Made by a program: the position numbers and the translations under genes
From: Candidatus Fibrimonadales bacterium
Lineage (GTDB): Bacteria; Fibrobacterota; Fibrobacteria; Fibrobacterales; Fibrobacteraceae
NCBI GenBank assembly: GCA_009786285.1
Contig: WQTK01000338.1
Span: 1 to 45,814 of the forward strand
Reading direction: 5' to 3'
DNA: 45,814 bases
The notes under the pieces: generated by a model
What the model saw: the letters and a program-made list of their open reading frames with translations, nothing else
What the model was told of the DNA's origin: nothing
Database searches by the model: none
In this document: in pieces, positions 1 through 9,360 of the stretch
How positions within the stretch are numbered: the first letter of the stretch is position 1
Layout: the number at the start of each line of letters is the position of its first letter

Positions 1-425
1 ACATTTAAAAAATTACTCTTGCTTCTAGCATAACGGCGAATTATATCTTCATCAGGAACATTGTGCCCTCCTTTAGATACTCTAAATCTGATTCTATCAA
101 TACATAAATTCGTATTTTCTAAAAAAACATATAATAATTTTACTTCATATCCGTTTCTCTTAAATTTTTCAATAAGTCGATTGTGGTATTTTCCAGAAAG
201 AGTGGTTTCCATAACAACGGATTTTCTTGCGCCCAAAAATTCATTTATTTTTCTGAAAAATTCTCTGCCTGCCTGCATATATGCTTTTGAAACATCTTGC
301 GAATTTATGGATTTTGCAATATCATCTGCATTCACAAAGTCCAAATTTTCCGCTTCTATAAGCTCCCTTGCGAGAGTGGTTTTGCCACTGCCGTTCGGGC
401 CTGCTATTATGTATAAGGTGGGCAT
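1..425 (-). CDS. Zeta-toxin/AAA_33-like P-loop kinase, C-terminus cut by window edge
   Basis: My minus-strand reading (absent from ORF track, no stop in window): MPTLYIIAGPNGSGKTTLARELIEAENLDFVNADDIA...METTLSGKYHNRLIEKF...GGHNVPDEDIIRRYARS. Walker A GPNGSGKTT plus Zeta-like motifs. Confidence 0.85.
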   Translation of the reverse strand, partial: MPTLYIIAGPNGSGKTTLARELIEAENLDFVNADDIAKSINSQDVSKAYMQAGREFFRKINEFLGARKSVVMETTLSGKYHNRLIEKFKRNGYEVKLLYVFLENTNLCIDRIRFRVSKGGHNVPDEDIIRRYARSKSNFLN

Positions 426-505
426 AGCGGTAATTTAGAAAAAATTATACCTAACGAACTGCCATTATCTGCGTATCTTATTATTTCGCTTTCAACCATT
501 CGTTT

Positions 506-889
506 TCACTCCACAATCTCTATTTGATTATTTTCCGGGTCCAAAATGCAACTCTCATAATAGCCATCTCCTGTTGTTCTGGGCTTGCTTATTCTTTTAT
601 ACCCGTCATTCTCCAATTGTTTTGTTAATTCATCTACTTTGCTTTTGCCTCCAACGCTGAAAGCAATATGAATATAGCCAAGATTATTCAATTCTTTTGC
701 AACGGCATTTAATTTTTCTTTTGTCATAATCTCTATGCGAGCACCATTGTCAAATTCTAAAAAATACGTTTTTAATCCTGTGTTTGGATTATGATACATT
801 TTGTTTGCTTTTGCTGCAAAATATTTTTCGTAAAATGCTTTCATTTTTTCCAAATCATTTACATACAAGGCTATGTGGTTGAGTTTCAT
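506..889 (-). CDS. VOC (glyoxalase/bleomycin-resistance-like) family protein
   Basis: MKLNHIALYVNDLEKMKAFYEKYF...YFLEFDNGARIEIM...SCILDPENNQIEIVE is typical of VOC domains. Confidence 0.9.
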   Translation of the reverse strand: MKLNHIALYVNDLEKMKAFYEKYFAAKANKMYHNPNTGLKTYFLEFDNGARIEIMTKEKLNAVAKELNNLGYIHIAFSVGGKSKVDELTKQLENDGYKRISKPRTTGDGYYESCILDPENNQIEIVE

Positions 890-1404
890 TTCTTTTCACT
901 CCTCTTCAACGGCTTCACAGTTTTCAATCCCCAATCATAATGGCTCGATGTTGCCGAAATGAAATAAGCTCCGAGCGATGTTGTGCCTGTCCACGGATAT
1001 TTTTTCTTTGTGAACAATTCGCTGTCGCTGTGTTTTGCAATCAAAGCCATAACATCTTTGTGACTTTTTTTGAACATGACAATCGCCTTTTTCAATTCCG
1101 TTCCTTTGTATTGTTCCCATATCCTGTGATTCAATGCAGGCAAAGTTTGAAATGTAAAACCTTCCGCTGGGATTGCAGGCTTTTTGCCGGACATTCCAAC
1201 TTTATACCAAGTTTGCATCATCAAATGCCATTCGTGCAAATGGCAAATTACATCAGCGACTGTTTTGTCCCTGTCATTTAGCTCGTTCTTTGTGAACGCT
1301 TTGGTTTTGATATTCTCGGGAAGACTATCAATAAATTCCAATAACTTGTTGAAATTTGCGGCAGAAAGCTCAAGCAACTGCTCTTTGTTAGTAGGTCTGG
1401 GCAT
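886..1404 (-). CDS. ClbS/DfsB family four-helix protein
   Basis: MPRPTNKEQLLELSAANFNKLLEFIDSLPE...VADVICHLHEWHLMMQTWYKVGMSGKKPAIPAEGF resembles ClbS/DfsB. Stop overlaps the next start (ATGA). Confidence 0.8.
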   Translation of the reverse strand: MPRPTNKEQLLELSAANFNKLLEFIDSLPENIKTKAFTKNELNDRDKTVADVICHLHEWHLMMQTWYKVGMSGKKPAIPAEGFTFQTLPALNHRIWEQYKGTELKKAIVMFKKSHKDVMALIAKHSDSELFTKKKYPWTGTTSLGAYFISATSSHYDWGLKTVKPLKRSEKK

Positions 1405-1489
1405 ATTTTCTCCTTTCTGGTTAAATATAGTAAATAAAGTCTATTGATACAATATTGAACACGCAAATATTTTTTGGTTAGCGAAATGC

Positions 1490-2224
1490 CTACAACCCAT
1501 TAACAACCTCTTTATCTAAGCGATTTTTCCTCAGCTTCCAATCTGGCATTTGAATTGTAAGGAAATTGTAAAAATCGGCATTATGCTTATCGTATAGCAA
1601 ATGGGTTAATTCATGCAAAACTACATACTGAATGCACAATTTATCTGCTTTGAGCAAATATTCATTCAGCACTATTTTATTTCGTTTTTTTATGCAGCTT
1701 CCCCATAGGGTATTCATTTTGCGAATTTGCAATGCAGGGAATGGAATGGAATACTTCTTGAAAATCTTGTTGTAAAGAAAAGCTAATTCATCCGAAAAAA
1801 TATTGTATGCCTGATTTCGCCACCAGGATTGAAATATTTTGTTGAATTTATCGGAATCATTCACTTCTTTTAAGTAAATTATAATCGTTTTTTCTTCTGC
1901 AACGATTTCCGGCTTATCATCATTAGATTTTTTTTGAATTATGCGTATATCTTTGCCTAAAAATTGAGTGGATGAACCGTTTTTCAAGTCGTGCAAATCA
2001 TTATAGCCGCTTGCAGCCTTGTATTTTGTTATTTGCTTATCAATCCAGGATTTTCGCTTTTCCAAAAAATTTACAATCCATTCGCTTGGCACTTTATGCG
2101 GTAAATTCAGAGATACATTCAATGTCCTATATACTTTCAAATGTACATTTTTTATTTTCTTAGGCTGTATAGCCACGCAAACTTTGCCGTTTATAGCTCC
2201 TAAATCTAAAGTATAAGTTTTCAT
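1490..2224 (-). CDS. YgjP-like (DUF45) metallopeptidase, last gene of the hsd operon
   Basis: Zinc motif VVLHELTHLLYDKHNADFYNFL; WGSC motif. ATG overlaps hsdR stop (TAATG at 2222-2226). Confidence 0.85.
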   Translation of the reverse strand: MKTYTLDLGAINGKVCVAIQPKKIKNVHLKVYRTLNVSLNLPHKVPSEWIVNFLEKRKSWIDKQITKYKAASGYNDLHDLKNGSSTQFLGKDIRIIQKKSNDDKPEIVAEEKTIIIYLKEVNDSDKFNKIFQSWWRNQAYNIFSDELAFLYNKIFKKYSIPFPALQIRKMNTLWGSCIKKRNKIVLNEYLLKADKLCIQYVVLHELTHLLYDKHNADFYNFLTIQMPDWKLRKNRLDKEVVNGL

Positions 2225-5200
2225 TAAAATCTCACAATTGCAGTTCTCATTATCTCATCAATAATCACATCAATGACTTCAACTATTTCTTCTTTATTCA
2301 CATCAAATTCCATTTTTTCAAACAAGTCAAACAAATGATTGTCCAAATCGCCACGAATTTGCTTGTGTACAGTTAAATTATTTTTCCAGTCTCGCTTTGT
2401 GTTATTCTCTATCACCTGCTTTATCGCTTTTGCAACATCGCCTATTGAAGTTTTATCATTTAATTTTGCCATTTTACTCAACTTTGTATAGAGAACTCCG
2501 TAAAAGACTTTTGTGTCACTATCATTTTTAATGCAGGCTGGATAATCGTGTTTGGATAAACCAATATTGAAATCTTCTGAAATTCGCTTTATATCAGCAA
2601 GGTATTTATCACCATTGCGTTGCAGTTCATATTCTGCTAATGTCTTGCGAATTTTCGCCGAAAAATCTTCAAATAATAACGGATCATCATACTGCACCTG
2701 TTGCAATTTAGATTCTACTCTTGTTCTTATAGCATCGGCTCTGGCATCGCTTGTTCCCATACCGTCAAGCATTTCGTCCATAGCTTGCTTATCGTCTATT
2801 AAAACAGGTTTTACAATAACGCTGACTCCTTCGCTGTTTATAAATGTATTCAAAAGATTTTTAATGCCATATTCATATTTGGATAAATCAGCAGAATTCT
2901 CATTGTATCGCTGCATAATTGAATCTTTTAATTTTTTGAAAAATAAATAATCACTGCGATATTTTTCTATTTGCTTTAAACCTACTTCAACAAAAATAGC
3001 CCGATTGGTTAAGGCAAGATTTAATGCTATTGCAAACTCCTTTAACGCTTTGTAAAAATCTTTTCTCTTTTCATCATTTTTCAAATGAAGTTGCCAAACA
3101 TCACTGTTATTATAATCTTTATTTGACAAGCTATCGAAAATCTCCAATAATTTTTCATGAAGGCTTTTTAATTTATTTTTTTCATCAATAGGTCCGAAAA
3201 TCGCTTGATCCAAATCGCCTTTGTCAAACTGATTTAAGCCAGACTCCGCATCGTCATACATTTCCACTGCTGCATTTAATTTTGAAAAAATCCCGTGATA
3301 ATCAATAATCAATCCTACATCTTTTCCAGGATATACACGATTAACACGTGCAATCGCCTGTAATAGGGAATGTTCCTTAACCGATTTGTCTAAATACAAC
3401 ACACTCGCTATTGGAGCGTCAAAGCCAGTAAGCAATTTATCTTTTACAATCAAAATATCTATTTCATCTTCTGGATTTTTGAATCTGGTGCAAACAGAAC
3501 TTTCATATTTTTCATAATTAGTGCCAAAGTAAAGATTTATTACTTTTTTATAATAATCATTTATTTTTGCCATTGCAGCTTCACTCGTATCGTCATCATC
3601 GCCTTCCTTGTTATTGTCAAATGTTATTACAACTCTTGGGCATATATCATTGAAAGCCGAAGTCAATATGTTATACATATCTACCGCTGTTGCACGAGAC
3701 GAACAGACAATCATTGCCTTTAATCCGTTCGGTTTGCAATAATTTATAAAATGGTCGTGAATGTCGAATGCGAGCAAGCTCAATCGACTGTTTGTTGCAG
3801 CAAGCTTTTTGTATCTGCTGAATTTTTCTTTCAACTCTTTTTTCTGTTCCGGCAAAAGTCCATTTGTCAAGTTCTCAAAATAGTCATCTATCATTTTCTT
3901 AGGTTCGTTTAAACTTACTTTTCGTCCTTCATAAATAAGTGGAACTATAACTTTGTCTTCAAGGGCGCGTTTCATCGTGTAATTATGTATTGCTTTGCCG
4001 AAATTTTTATATGTATTTCTATCTTTTTTTGCGATTAAAGGCGTTCCTGTAAATGCGAGGAATGTTGCTGCAGGCATAGTTTCCAGCATATAATTATACA
4101 TAGAGCTATATTGCGAGCGGTGAGCTTCGTCAATTAAAACATAAAAATTTATGCTGTCTTTGCATACAAATCCGCTCTTGGCAAGTCCGCCGAATTTATT
4201 AACAAGCGTGGTTATAACGCCTTTGCCTTTGTCCTCCAACAACAATTTCAGCATATTGGCATTCTTTGCCCGAACTGGATCTATATTGGTATGGATAAAA
4301 TTGTCTCGAATTTGTTTGTCTAGGTTTATTCTATCGGTTACTATTAAAAAGCGTGGATTTTCAAGCTGTTTGAGGGTTTTCAATTTTTTTACCAACATTA
4401 CCATAGCGAGTGATTTTCCGCTTCCTTGCGTATGCCAAATTACGCCATTTTTGTTATCGGCTCCGTCTTTGCCGTTTATGCGGTCAATAGTTTTATTGAC
4501 GACAAAATATTGTTGGTAGCGGCAAATCTTTTTTATATTGGCATCGTAAAAAATAAAATTTTTAATTAAATCAAGCAGTCTTTTTTTGCTGAGCATAGCA
4601 CTAATTGTTTTGTCTTGCGCAGTTAAGTTTTCCGCATCTTCATCTTCTTCTTTCCATTCTACGAAGTATTCTTTTTCTGTTCCTGCTGTGCCATATAAGA
4701 CTTTATTCGGATTAGCAGCCATAACTATTTGTGTAAATTTGAATAATTGCTGTATGTATTCTGGTTGCATATTTCGGTATTGTTGTTTTACGCCTTCAAT
4801 AACACCTACGCTTGATTTTTTGCATTCGATTACAACCATAGGCAGTCCATTAACCATTAAAACGATATCTGGTCTGGCGTATTCTCCGTTGATGCGTTCT
4901 ACGCTGAATTCTTCTGTGACTTGCCAGATATTGTTTTCGGGATTTTCAAAGTTTATGTAATTTAAGTCAAATGATTGCCTGAAAGGAGCTTCGCCATCCA
5001 CAGGTATGTTTTGTTCTAAGCTTATGCCTTTGGTAAGCATATTATATATTTCTTTGCTTGCCATCATCAGTCCTTGTAGCAGAGGTACGTCTATTGCGTT
5101 TACGGCTTTTGTTATTGATTCGGCGGAGAATGGGTATTCTTGTCCGTTGAAGTTGAATGTTTGTTTGCATAGGTATTTTGTGAGTTCGTCTTCAAAGACG

Positions 5201-5340
5201 ACTTTCGCAAGTGTTTTGCGTTTTTTCTCTGCTTCGCTTCGGCTTATGTATTCGTAGCCCATATTTTCAAGCAGGCGGATTATCTTTTCTTGGCTTTCGG
5301 GGCGTTCATTGAATATGGTGTGGTCTAGGCGGTTTGGCAT
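2224..5340 (-). CDS. hsdR: Type I restriction endonuclease subunit R
   Basis: 1038 aa; PD-(D/E)XK-like RPDIVLMVNGLPMVVIECKK, Walker A HTQGSGKSLAMV, DEAH motif LIDEAHRSQY. Confidence 0.95.
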   Translation of the reverse strand: MPNRLDHTIFNERPESQEKIIRLLENMGYEYISRSEAEKKRKTLAKVVFEDELTKYLCKQTFNFNGQEYPFSAESITKAVNAIDVPLLQGLMMASKEIYNMLTKGISLEQNIPVDGEAPFRQSFDLNYINFENPENNIWQVTEEFSVERINGEYARPDIVLMVNGLPMVVIECKKSSVGVIEGVKQQYRNMQPEYIQQLFKFTQIVMAANPNKVLYGTAGTEKEYFVEWKEEDEDAENLTAQDKTISAMLSKKRLLDLIKNFIFYDANIKKICRYQQYFVVNKTIDRINGKDGADNKNGVIWHTQGSGKSLAMVMLVKKLKTLKQLENPRFLIVTDRINLDKQIRDNFIHTNIDPVRAKNANMLKLLLEDKGKGVITTLVNKFGGLAKSGFVCKDSINFYVLIDEAHRSQYSSMYNYMLETMPAATFLAFTGTPLIAKKDRNTYKNFGKAIHNYTMKRALEDKVIVPLIYEGRKVSLNEPKKMIDDYFENLTNGLLPEQKKELKEKFSRYKKLAATNSRLSLLAFDIHDHFINYCKPNGLKAMIVCSSRATAVDMYNILTSAFNDICPRVVITFDNNKEGDDDDTSEAAMAKINDYYKKVINLYFGTNYEKYESSVCTRFKNPEDEIDILIVKDKLLTGFDAPIASVLYLDKSVKEHSLLQAIARVNRVYPGKDVGLIIDYHGIFSKLNAAVEMYDDAESGLNQFDKGDLDQAIFGPIDEKNKLKSLHEKLLEIFDSLSNKDYNNSDVWQLHLKNDEKRKDFYKALKEFAIALNLALTNRAIFVEVGLKQIEKYRSDYLFFKKLKDSIMQRYNENSADLSKYEYGIKNLLNTFINSEGVSVIVKPVLIDDKQAMDEMLDGMGTSDARADAIRTRVESKLQQVQYDDPLLFEDFSAKIRKTLAEYELQRNGDKYLADIKRISEDFNIGLSKHDYPACIKNDSDTKVFYGVLYTKLSKMAKLNDKTSIGDVAKAIKQVIENNTKRDWKNNLTVHKQIRGDLDNHLFDLFEKMEFDVNKEEIVEVIDVIIDEIMRTAIVRF

Positions 5341-5356
5341 ATATTGTTCTCCATTT

Positions 5357-6490
5357 TTATGGTTTGACCCGAGTTTTTCCTGTTAGGAGGTGTTGCATTA
5401 GCGATTTGCGTTGGAGCTTTAGGAGAGTTAGCTTTTGGGTGTGTAAATCTATTTTTGCATCGGCAAAAGTAAGAATGTTGATTATGCATTTTTGCGCTTC
5501 TGTACTGGGTAGAAAAATAGTCATTTTTGTAAGCATTTCCATTCTTATAGAATCAACAGTAGCTTTTGCAGTGAACATCAACGCCCTTTTTAAAAAATTT
5601 TCCCTAAGATAATAATAAATGTACTTACCATAGCAATTTTTAAAATTAGACAGGCAATACACTCTCTGATGGTAAGAACATTTACCTTCATAGTAATGTA
5701 ATATTTCTCCAATTTTTCCATCTCCAGGAATAAAAATACCTTCACCATCAAAAGTGTATTCATTTATTTTCTGGATTTCTTCTGAACGAATAAAAAATGG
5801 ATATATCCCGTCTTTGTTACTATCCTTCACATCTTTGTTCCCAGTATTAATTTTTACTAATTCTGCTAAAAAATATTTTTTCCAATATTTTTTTGGTTTC
5901 AACAATTCCTGCATTAAAGCTTTTTTCTGTAGTTCAAGTTTTCCAATTAATTGTTCTTGTAATTCAATTGCATCATCCCATTTTGTTAAGATTTTTGTGA
6001 TTTTTTTTTGTTCAGATAAATTTTTAGGATAAACAACAGAAAGTTTTTTTATATCTTCTGAGCGAATATGGACTACAGAATGTCCTTGACCTAAACGTGC
6101 CTTTTCCTTAATAAATGGGAATAAGTTTTGTTGATATGCCACAAAAAAAGGATCAATATCATTTATTGGCAAAATAAAAATATCGCCCCCTACATATATA
6201 GGCTCTTCCCCATAATAACAAACACACTTTCCAATTTCTTCGGCTGTTTCACCAGTAGCAGTAAACAACAAAGTTCCCTTATTTATGGAAACACTTTCTT
6301 TAATGGCATTTTCATCGGTAAAATTTTGAGATACGCAAAATTTTATATCATATTTAGTATATATGTCTCCATAGCCAATACAAGGTATGCCATTACTTTT
6401 CATTTGTTTACCAGATATGCCATTCCCCTTTGAAAGATTGCCTAGGTCATTTAGGGTTTTCTTTTCCCAGTCTTTTGGTATTTTTATCAT
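5357..6490 (-). CDS. hsdS: Type I restriction specificity subunit S (two TRDs)
   Basis: 377 aa with two TRD/coiled-coil repeats (IPKDWEKKTLNDL...LSEQKKITKILTKWDDAIELQEQLIGKLELQKKALMQ...KYWKKYFLAELVKI...LLKLQRKSLMQHLLTGKTRV). Confidence 0.93.
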   Translation of the reverse strand: MIKIPKDWEKKTLNDLGNLSKGNGISGKQMKSNGIPCIGYGDIYTKYDIKFCVSQNFTDENAIKESVSINKGTLLFTATGETAEEIGKCVCYYGEEPIYVGGDIFILPINDIDPFFVAYQQNLFPFIKEKARLGQGHSVVHIRSEDIKKLSVVYPKNLSEQKKITKILTKWDDAIELQEQLIGKLELQKKALMQELLKPKKYWKKYFLAELVKINTGNKDVKDSNKDGIYPFFIRSEEIQKINEYTFDGEGIFIPGDGKIGEILHYYEGKCSYHQRVYCLSNFKNCYGKYIYYYLRENFLKRALMFTAKATVDSIRMEMLTKMTIFLPSTEAQKCIINILTFADAKIDLHTQKLTLLKLQRKSLMQHLLTGKTRVKP

Positions 6491-7425
6491 AATGTATTCT
6501 CCCTTCTTTTTTTAGATTTATATTGAGAGTTTATTTCTTTGGCAGAATCATCAGTGGAATTTTGCAAAGAATCTCTTAAGCACCAATAAAACCAATCTGG
6601 TATCAAATACGCTTTTTGTCTGTATAAAAATATTTCCTCTTGTCTTTTTCTAGTGAATTCTTTTAATTTTTCTGCATCAAAATCATTAATGTCAACTTCT
6701 ATCTGCTCTGTTTTTCTAAAAATTTCCGTCAAGAGAAATATATCCTTTATTAATTTTTGGCAACTATCGGAAAAATAGGAAATAAGCGGCATTAGTGTAG
6801 CAAAAAATAAAAGCGTACGCCCTAGTGAATCATGACCTTTAATTACATTCACTACTATAATGGCTAAAATAAGCATTACAGCAATTATTAAAACAGTAAG
6901 ATATTTTTTTCCTTGTTTTAATGACCACTTAACACTTTCTTTTTGACAGCGAAAAATCGCTTGTTCAAATGGCAAGTTTGAAAAATTTGAATTCCAGTAT
7001 TCTATTTTTACAATTTTTTTATTTTTATATTTTCTGATAGCATTATTAATATCATCTATTAAATGTGTATTCAATTTGATATGTTCCTTGCAAATATCAG
7101 GCGTATTAAAAATATAATTATCCCGTTTTTGTTGAATGCAAGCGGCAAGAAACTTCCTTTCTTTTAATCTATAACGAAAAAATTGTCCCACTCCAAATGA
7201 AATTAGTATAACAAGAGAGGCTTTTGACATAAATTCAATATCTTCTACTGCTTCCACAGAATATGAAATTATCGTATTAATAATAAGCGGTGAAAAAGCA
7301 AGGCATAAGAATATTGCGATAGCATATTTTTTTGCCGAAGAATAGACTGCTCGCTGAGCCTTGAGAAGATTTAACATATCTTCTTCATTTTGTCTTGTGT
7401 AAATCTCTTTGCCTAATTTAGCCAT
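6487..7425 (-). CDS. S-4TM family putative pore-forming CBASS effector
   Basis: Start refined to MAKLGKEIYTRQNEEDMLNLLKAQRAVYSSAKKYAIAI. Four hydrophobic segments in two pairs and a C-terminal LIPDWFYWCLRD motif. Start overlaps CD-NTase stop (ATGGCTAA); stop overlaps hsdS start (ATGA). Confidence 0.8.
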   Translation of the reverse strand: MAKLGKEIYTRQNEEDMLNLLKAQRAVYSSAKKYAIAIFLCLAFSPLIINTIISYSVEAVEDIEFMSKASLVILISFGVGQFFRYRLKERKFLAACIQQKRDNYIFNTPDICKEHIKLNTHLIDDINNAIRKYKNKKIVKIEYWNSNFSNLPFEQAIFRCQKESVKWSLKQGKKYLTVLIIAVMLILAIIVVNVIKGHDSLGRTLLFFATLMPLISYFSDSCQKLIKDIFLLTEIFRKTEQIEVDINDFDAEKLKEFTRKRQEEIFLYRQKAYLIPDWFYWCLRDSLQNSTDDSAKEINSQYKSKKRRENTL

Positions 7426-8425
7426 AAGTAGGAAACTCCTCTCCAAAGATACCACGCCAAATATTAATTGCCTTTTGTTGATTTTTTTCCATAGTCTCTG
7501 TGTATATAGCAAAATAGGCCTTCTCACAGTCACTTTTTGCTCTGTTTTGAATTTTTACCATTTCATCCCAAGTTAAAGTATTTATATTTCCTTCAATACC
7601 TTTCGAATCAAAAATTGGAAGATAAATATTATTGGCGATAAAACATAAAACATCACCGAATCTCTGCTCGATCCATTGTGGGATTTTTCCCAATAATTTG
7701 TCAAAATAATCTACTATCATAGTTTCTAACACATAAGACGACATTGTAGGTATTTGAGCACGTTTATTCCAATACTTTACTAAACGGATAGTATTTAAAA
7801 CATTTCCATTATGTTTTTTATTTACTCGTGTAATTCGCTCTTGTTCTATGTCTGGATTTGTAAATTTCCAATTCCCCTTACCATTGGGAATCAAATAACC
7901 ATTTTTTCCGTTACAACTATCTGTATAAAAAGCAGGAACTATATCAAATACCCAGTCATATGATAACAATTCTAAAGTTACAGCAGCTCCTTGTGAATGA
8001 ATGTCTGCTTTGTAGTATTTCGAAACATTCCCAAGCATTTTTTTAAATTGATTTTTAACCATATTAGAATTAAGATATCCATTAGAAAAAACTTGATCCG
8101 TAGAATCGTAAAGAGGATCTGTTGCTATATTTATTTTCATTCGTATATCATTCCATTGGTGACAATCAAAAGATACGTTGCGACCAGCTAATCCTATAAT
8201 AATATCTATATCATCTAGAGGTCTAATCTTTGTTTTTCTAGAAAAAGAACCAAAGTTAGAATCATACCGGTTAGCCAAATTATAGAAACCATTTCTCCCA
8301 CTAAAACTATGAATAGTTTCGATTAAATGTTCACGGCTTATCTTTGCAGTCTCTGTATCGATTTCCGATAAATTGACTTTCTCGTTCATAAACTCTTCAA
8401 AAGCATAATTAACTGTTGTAGCCAT
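7418..8425 (-). CDS. CD-NTase (SMODS-type nucleotidyltransferase) of a CBASS-like system
   Basis: Nucleotidyltransferase motif GSFSRKTKIRPLDDIDIIIGL with a DxD-type pair and later acidic VFDIVPAF; next to an S-4TM protein. Confidence 0.87.
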   Translation of the reverse strand: MATTVNYAFEEFMNEKVNLSEIDTETAKISREHLIETIHSFSGRNGFYNLANRYDSNFGSFSRKTKIRPLDDIDIIIGLAGRNVSFDCHQWNDIRMKINIATDPLYDSTDQVFSNGYLNSNMVKNQFKKMLGNVSKYYKADIHSQGAAVTLELLSYDWVFDIVPAFYTDSCNGKNGYLIPNGKGNWKFTNPDIEQERITRVNKKHNGNVLNTIRLVKYWNKRAQIPTMSSYVLETMIVDYFDKLLGKIPQWIEQRFGDVLCFIANNIYLPIFDSKGIEGNINTLTWDEMVKIQNRAKSDCEKAYFAIYTETMEKNQQKAINIWRGIFGEEFPTYG

Positions 8426-8438
8426 TTTCTCTCCTTAT

Positions 8439-9350
8439 TTAAGACTTGTTATTTCCTTTCGTTTTAGCAATTTTAACAATCAAATAATTTACAAAAGCAG
8501 AACACGCAACTAACATATATTTAGCATCTTCAAAATCTACAACTTCCTCACTAAACGCATTTGCGTGTCTGATGCCACCAGCATTGGAAGTATAGCCATA
8601 CATTTTATCAAAAGCCGCTTTCAAAGCATTATCAATAACAATTCCATTTTCTTCCAATTGTTTCAAAGCCTTGCCAAGTGTAGTTTGTTCACCTACAATA
8701 ATTTGACATATACTTTCTACTGCAGAAATGCTTTCTTTAATGCTATTTGAATAATCTTTATTATCTCTATCCGCTAATAAATCTAATGCTTTTGAAATAT
8801 GGTTTCTACATCCTTCATAAGGATTTTTCCCAATAGCCACCTCAATAGCTTCAATTTCACTCCTATCTGTTATAGCAACTATTTTTCCGTCTACAAACCT
8901 ATATCCAACGAACTCTATTTCAAATATTCCATTAAATCTATCTTTATATCTTTTATATTCATTATTTGAAGAAATAAAATTATCAATCAACGCAAGAAAT
9001 TCTATTAAATCTAAGACGGCGTTATAAACATCCTCTCTTATTGTTCTATAAAAATAATGTTCAAATAACAAGTTTATATTGTAATTTAAATTTTCTTTAA
9101 TTTGTTCAACATATAAACTTTCAAGAACGCACTTGCAAATAATTTGCTCAAAACTCTCTCTAGCATACGGATTTGTTCTTGTAATATATTCTATGACAAC
9201 ATTATAAGCACGATCTAACGTATTGCAAAACGCAATACGAGTTCTTTCGTCAAAATCCGTATATTGCATTGTTTTATTTTCTTCCTTAATGCGATTTCGA
9301 TCAGAAAATCCATTTCTCAATCGTACTTGTGGCAATGCATTATTTTTCAT
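8439..9350 (-). CDS. AbiJ-NTD4/HEPN-like abortive-infection protein
   Basis: Start refined to MKNNALPQVRLRNGFSDRNRIKEENKTMQYTDFDERTRIAFCNTL after RBS AAGGAGG; C-terminal SAVESICQIIVGEQTTLGKALKQLEENG...YGYTSNAGGIRHA resembles AbiJ-type C-termini. Confidence 0.7.
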   Translation of the reverse strand: MKNNALPQVRLRNGFSDRNRIKEENKTMQYTDFDERTRIAFCNTLDRAYNVVIEYITRTNPYARESFEQIICKCVLESLYVEQIKENLNYNINLLFEHYFYRTIREDVYNAVLDLIEFLALIDNFISSNNEYKRYKDRFNGIFEIEFVGYRFVDGKIVAITDRSEIEAIEVAIGKNPYEGCRNHISKALDLLADRDNKDYSNSIKESISAVESICQIIVGEQTTLGKALKQLEENGIVIDNALKAAFDKMYGYTSNAGGIRHANAFSEEVVDFEDAKYMLVACSAFVNYLIVKIAKTKGNNKS

Positions 9351-9360
9351 TTTTTCCTCC

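Noticed and set aside
61-438. Plus-strand 125-aa ORF at the window start
   Set aside because: The opposite strand encodes a clear Zeta-like kinase with Walker A; the plus ORF is its shadow.
940-1281. Numerous plus-strand ORFs of 60-130 aa opposite hsdR, FISUMP and ISP genes
   Set aside because: Antisense shadows of confidently identified minus-strand genes; no domain-like features.
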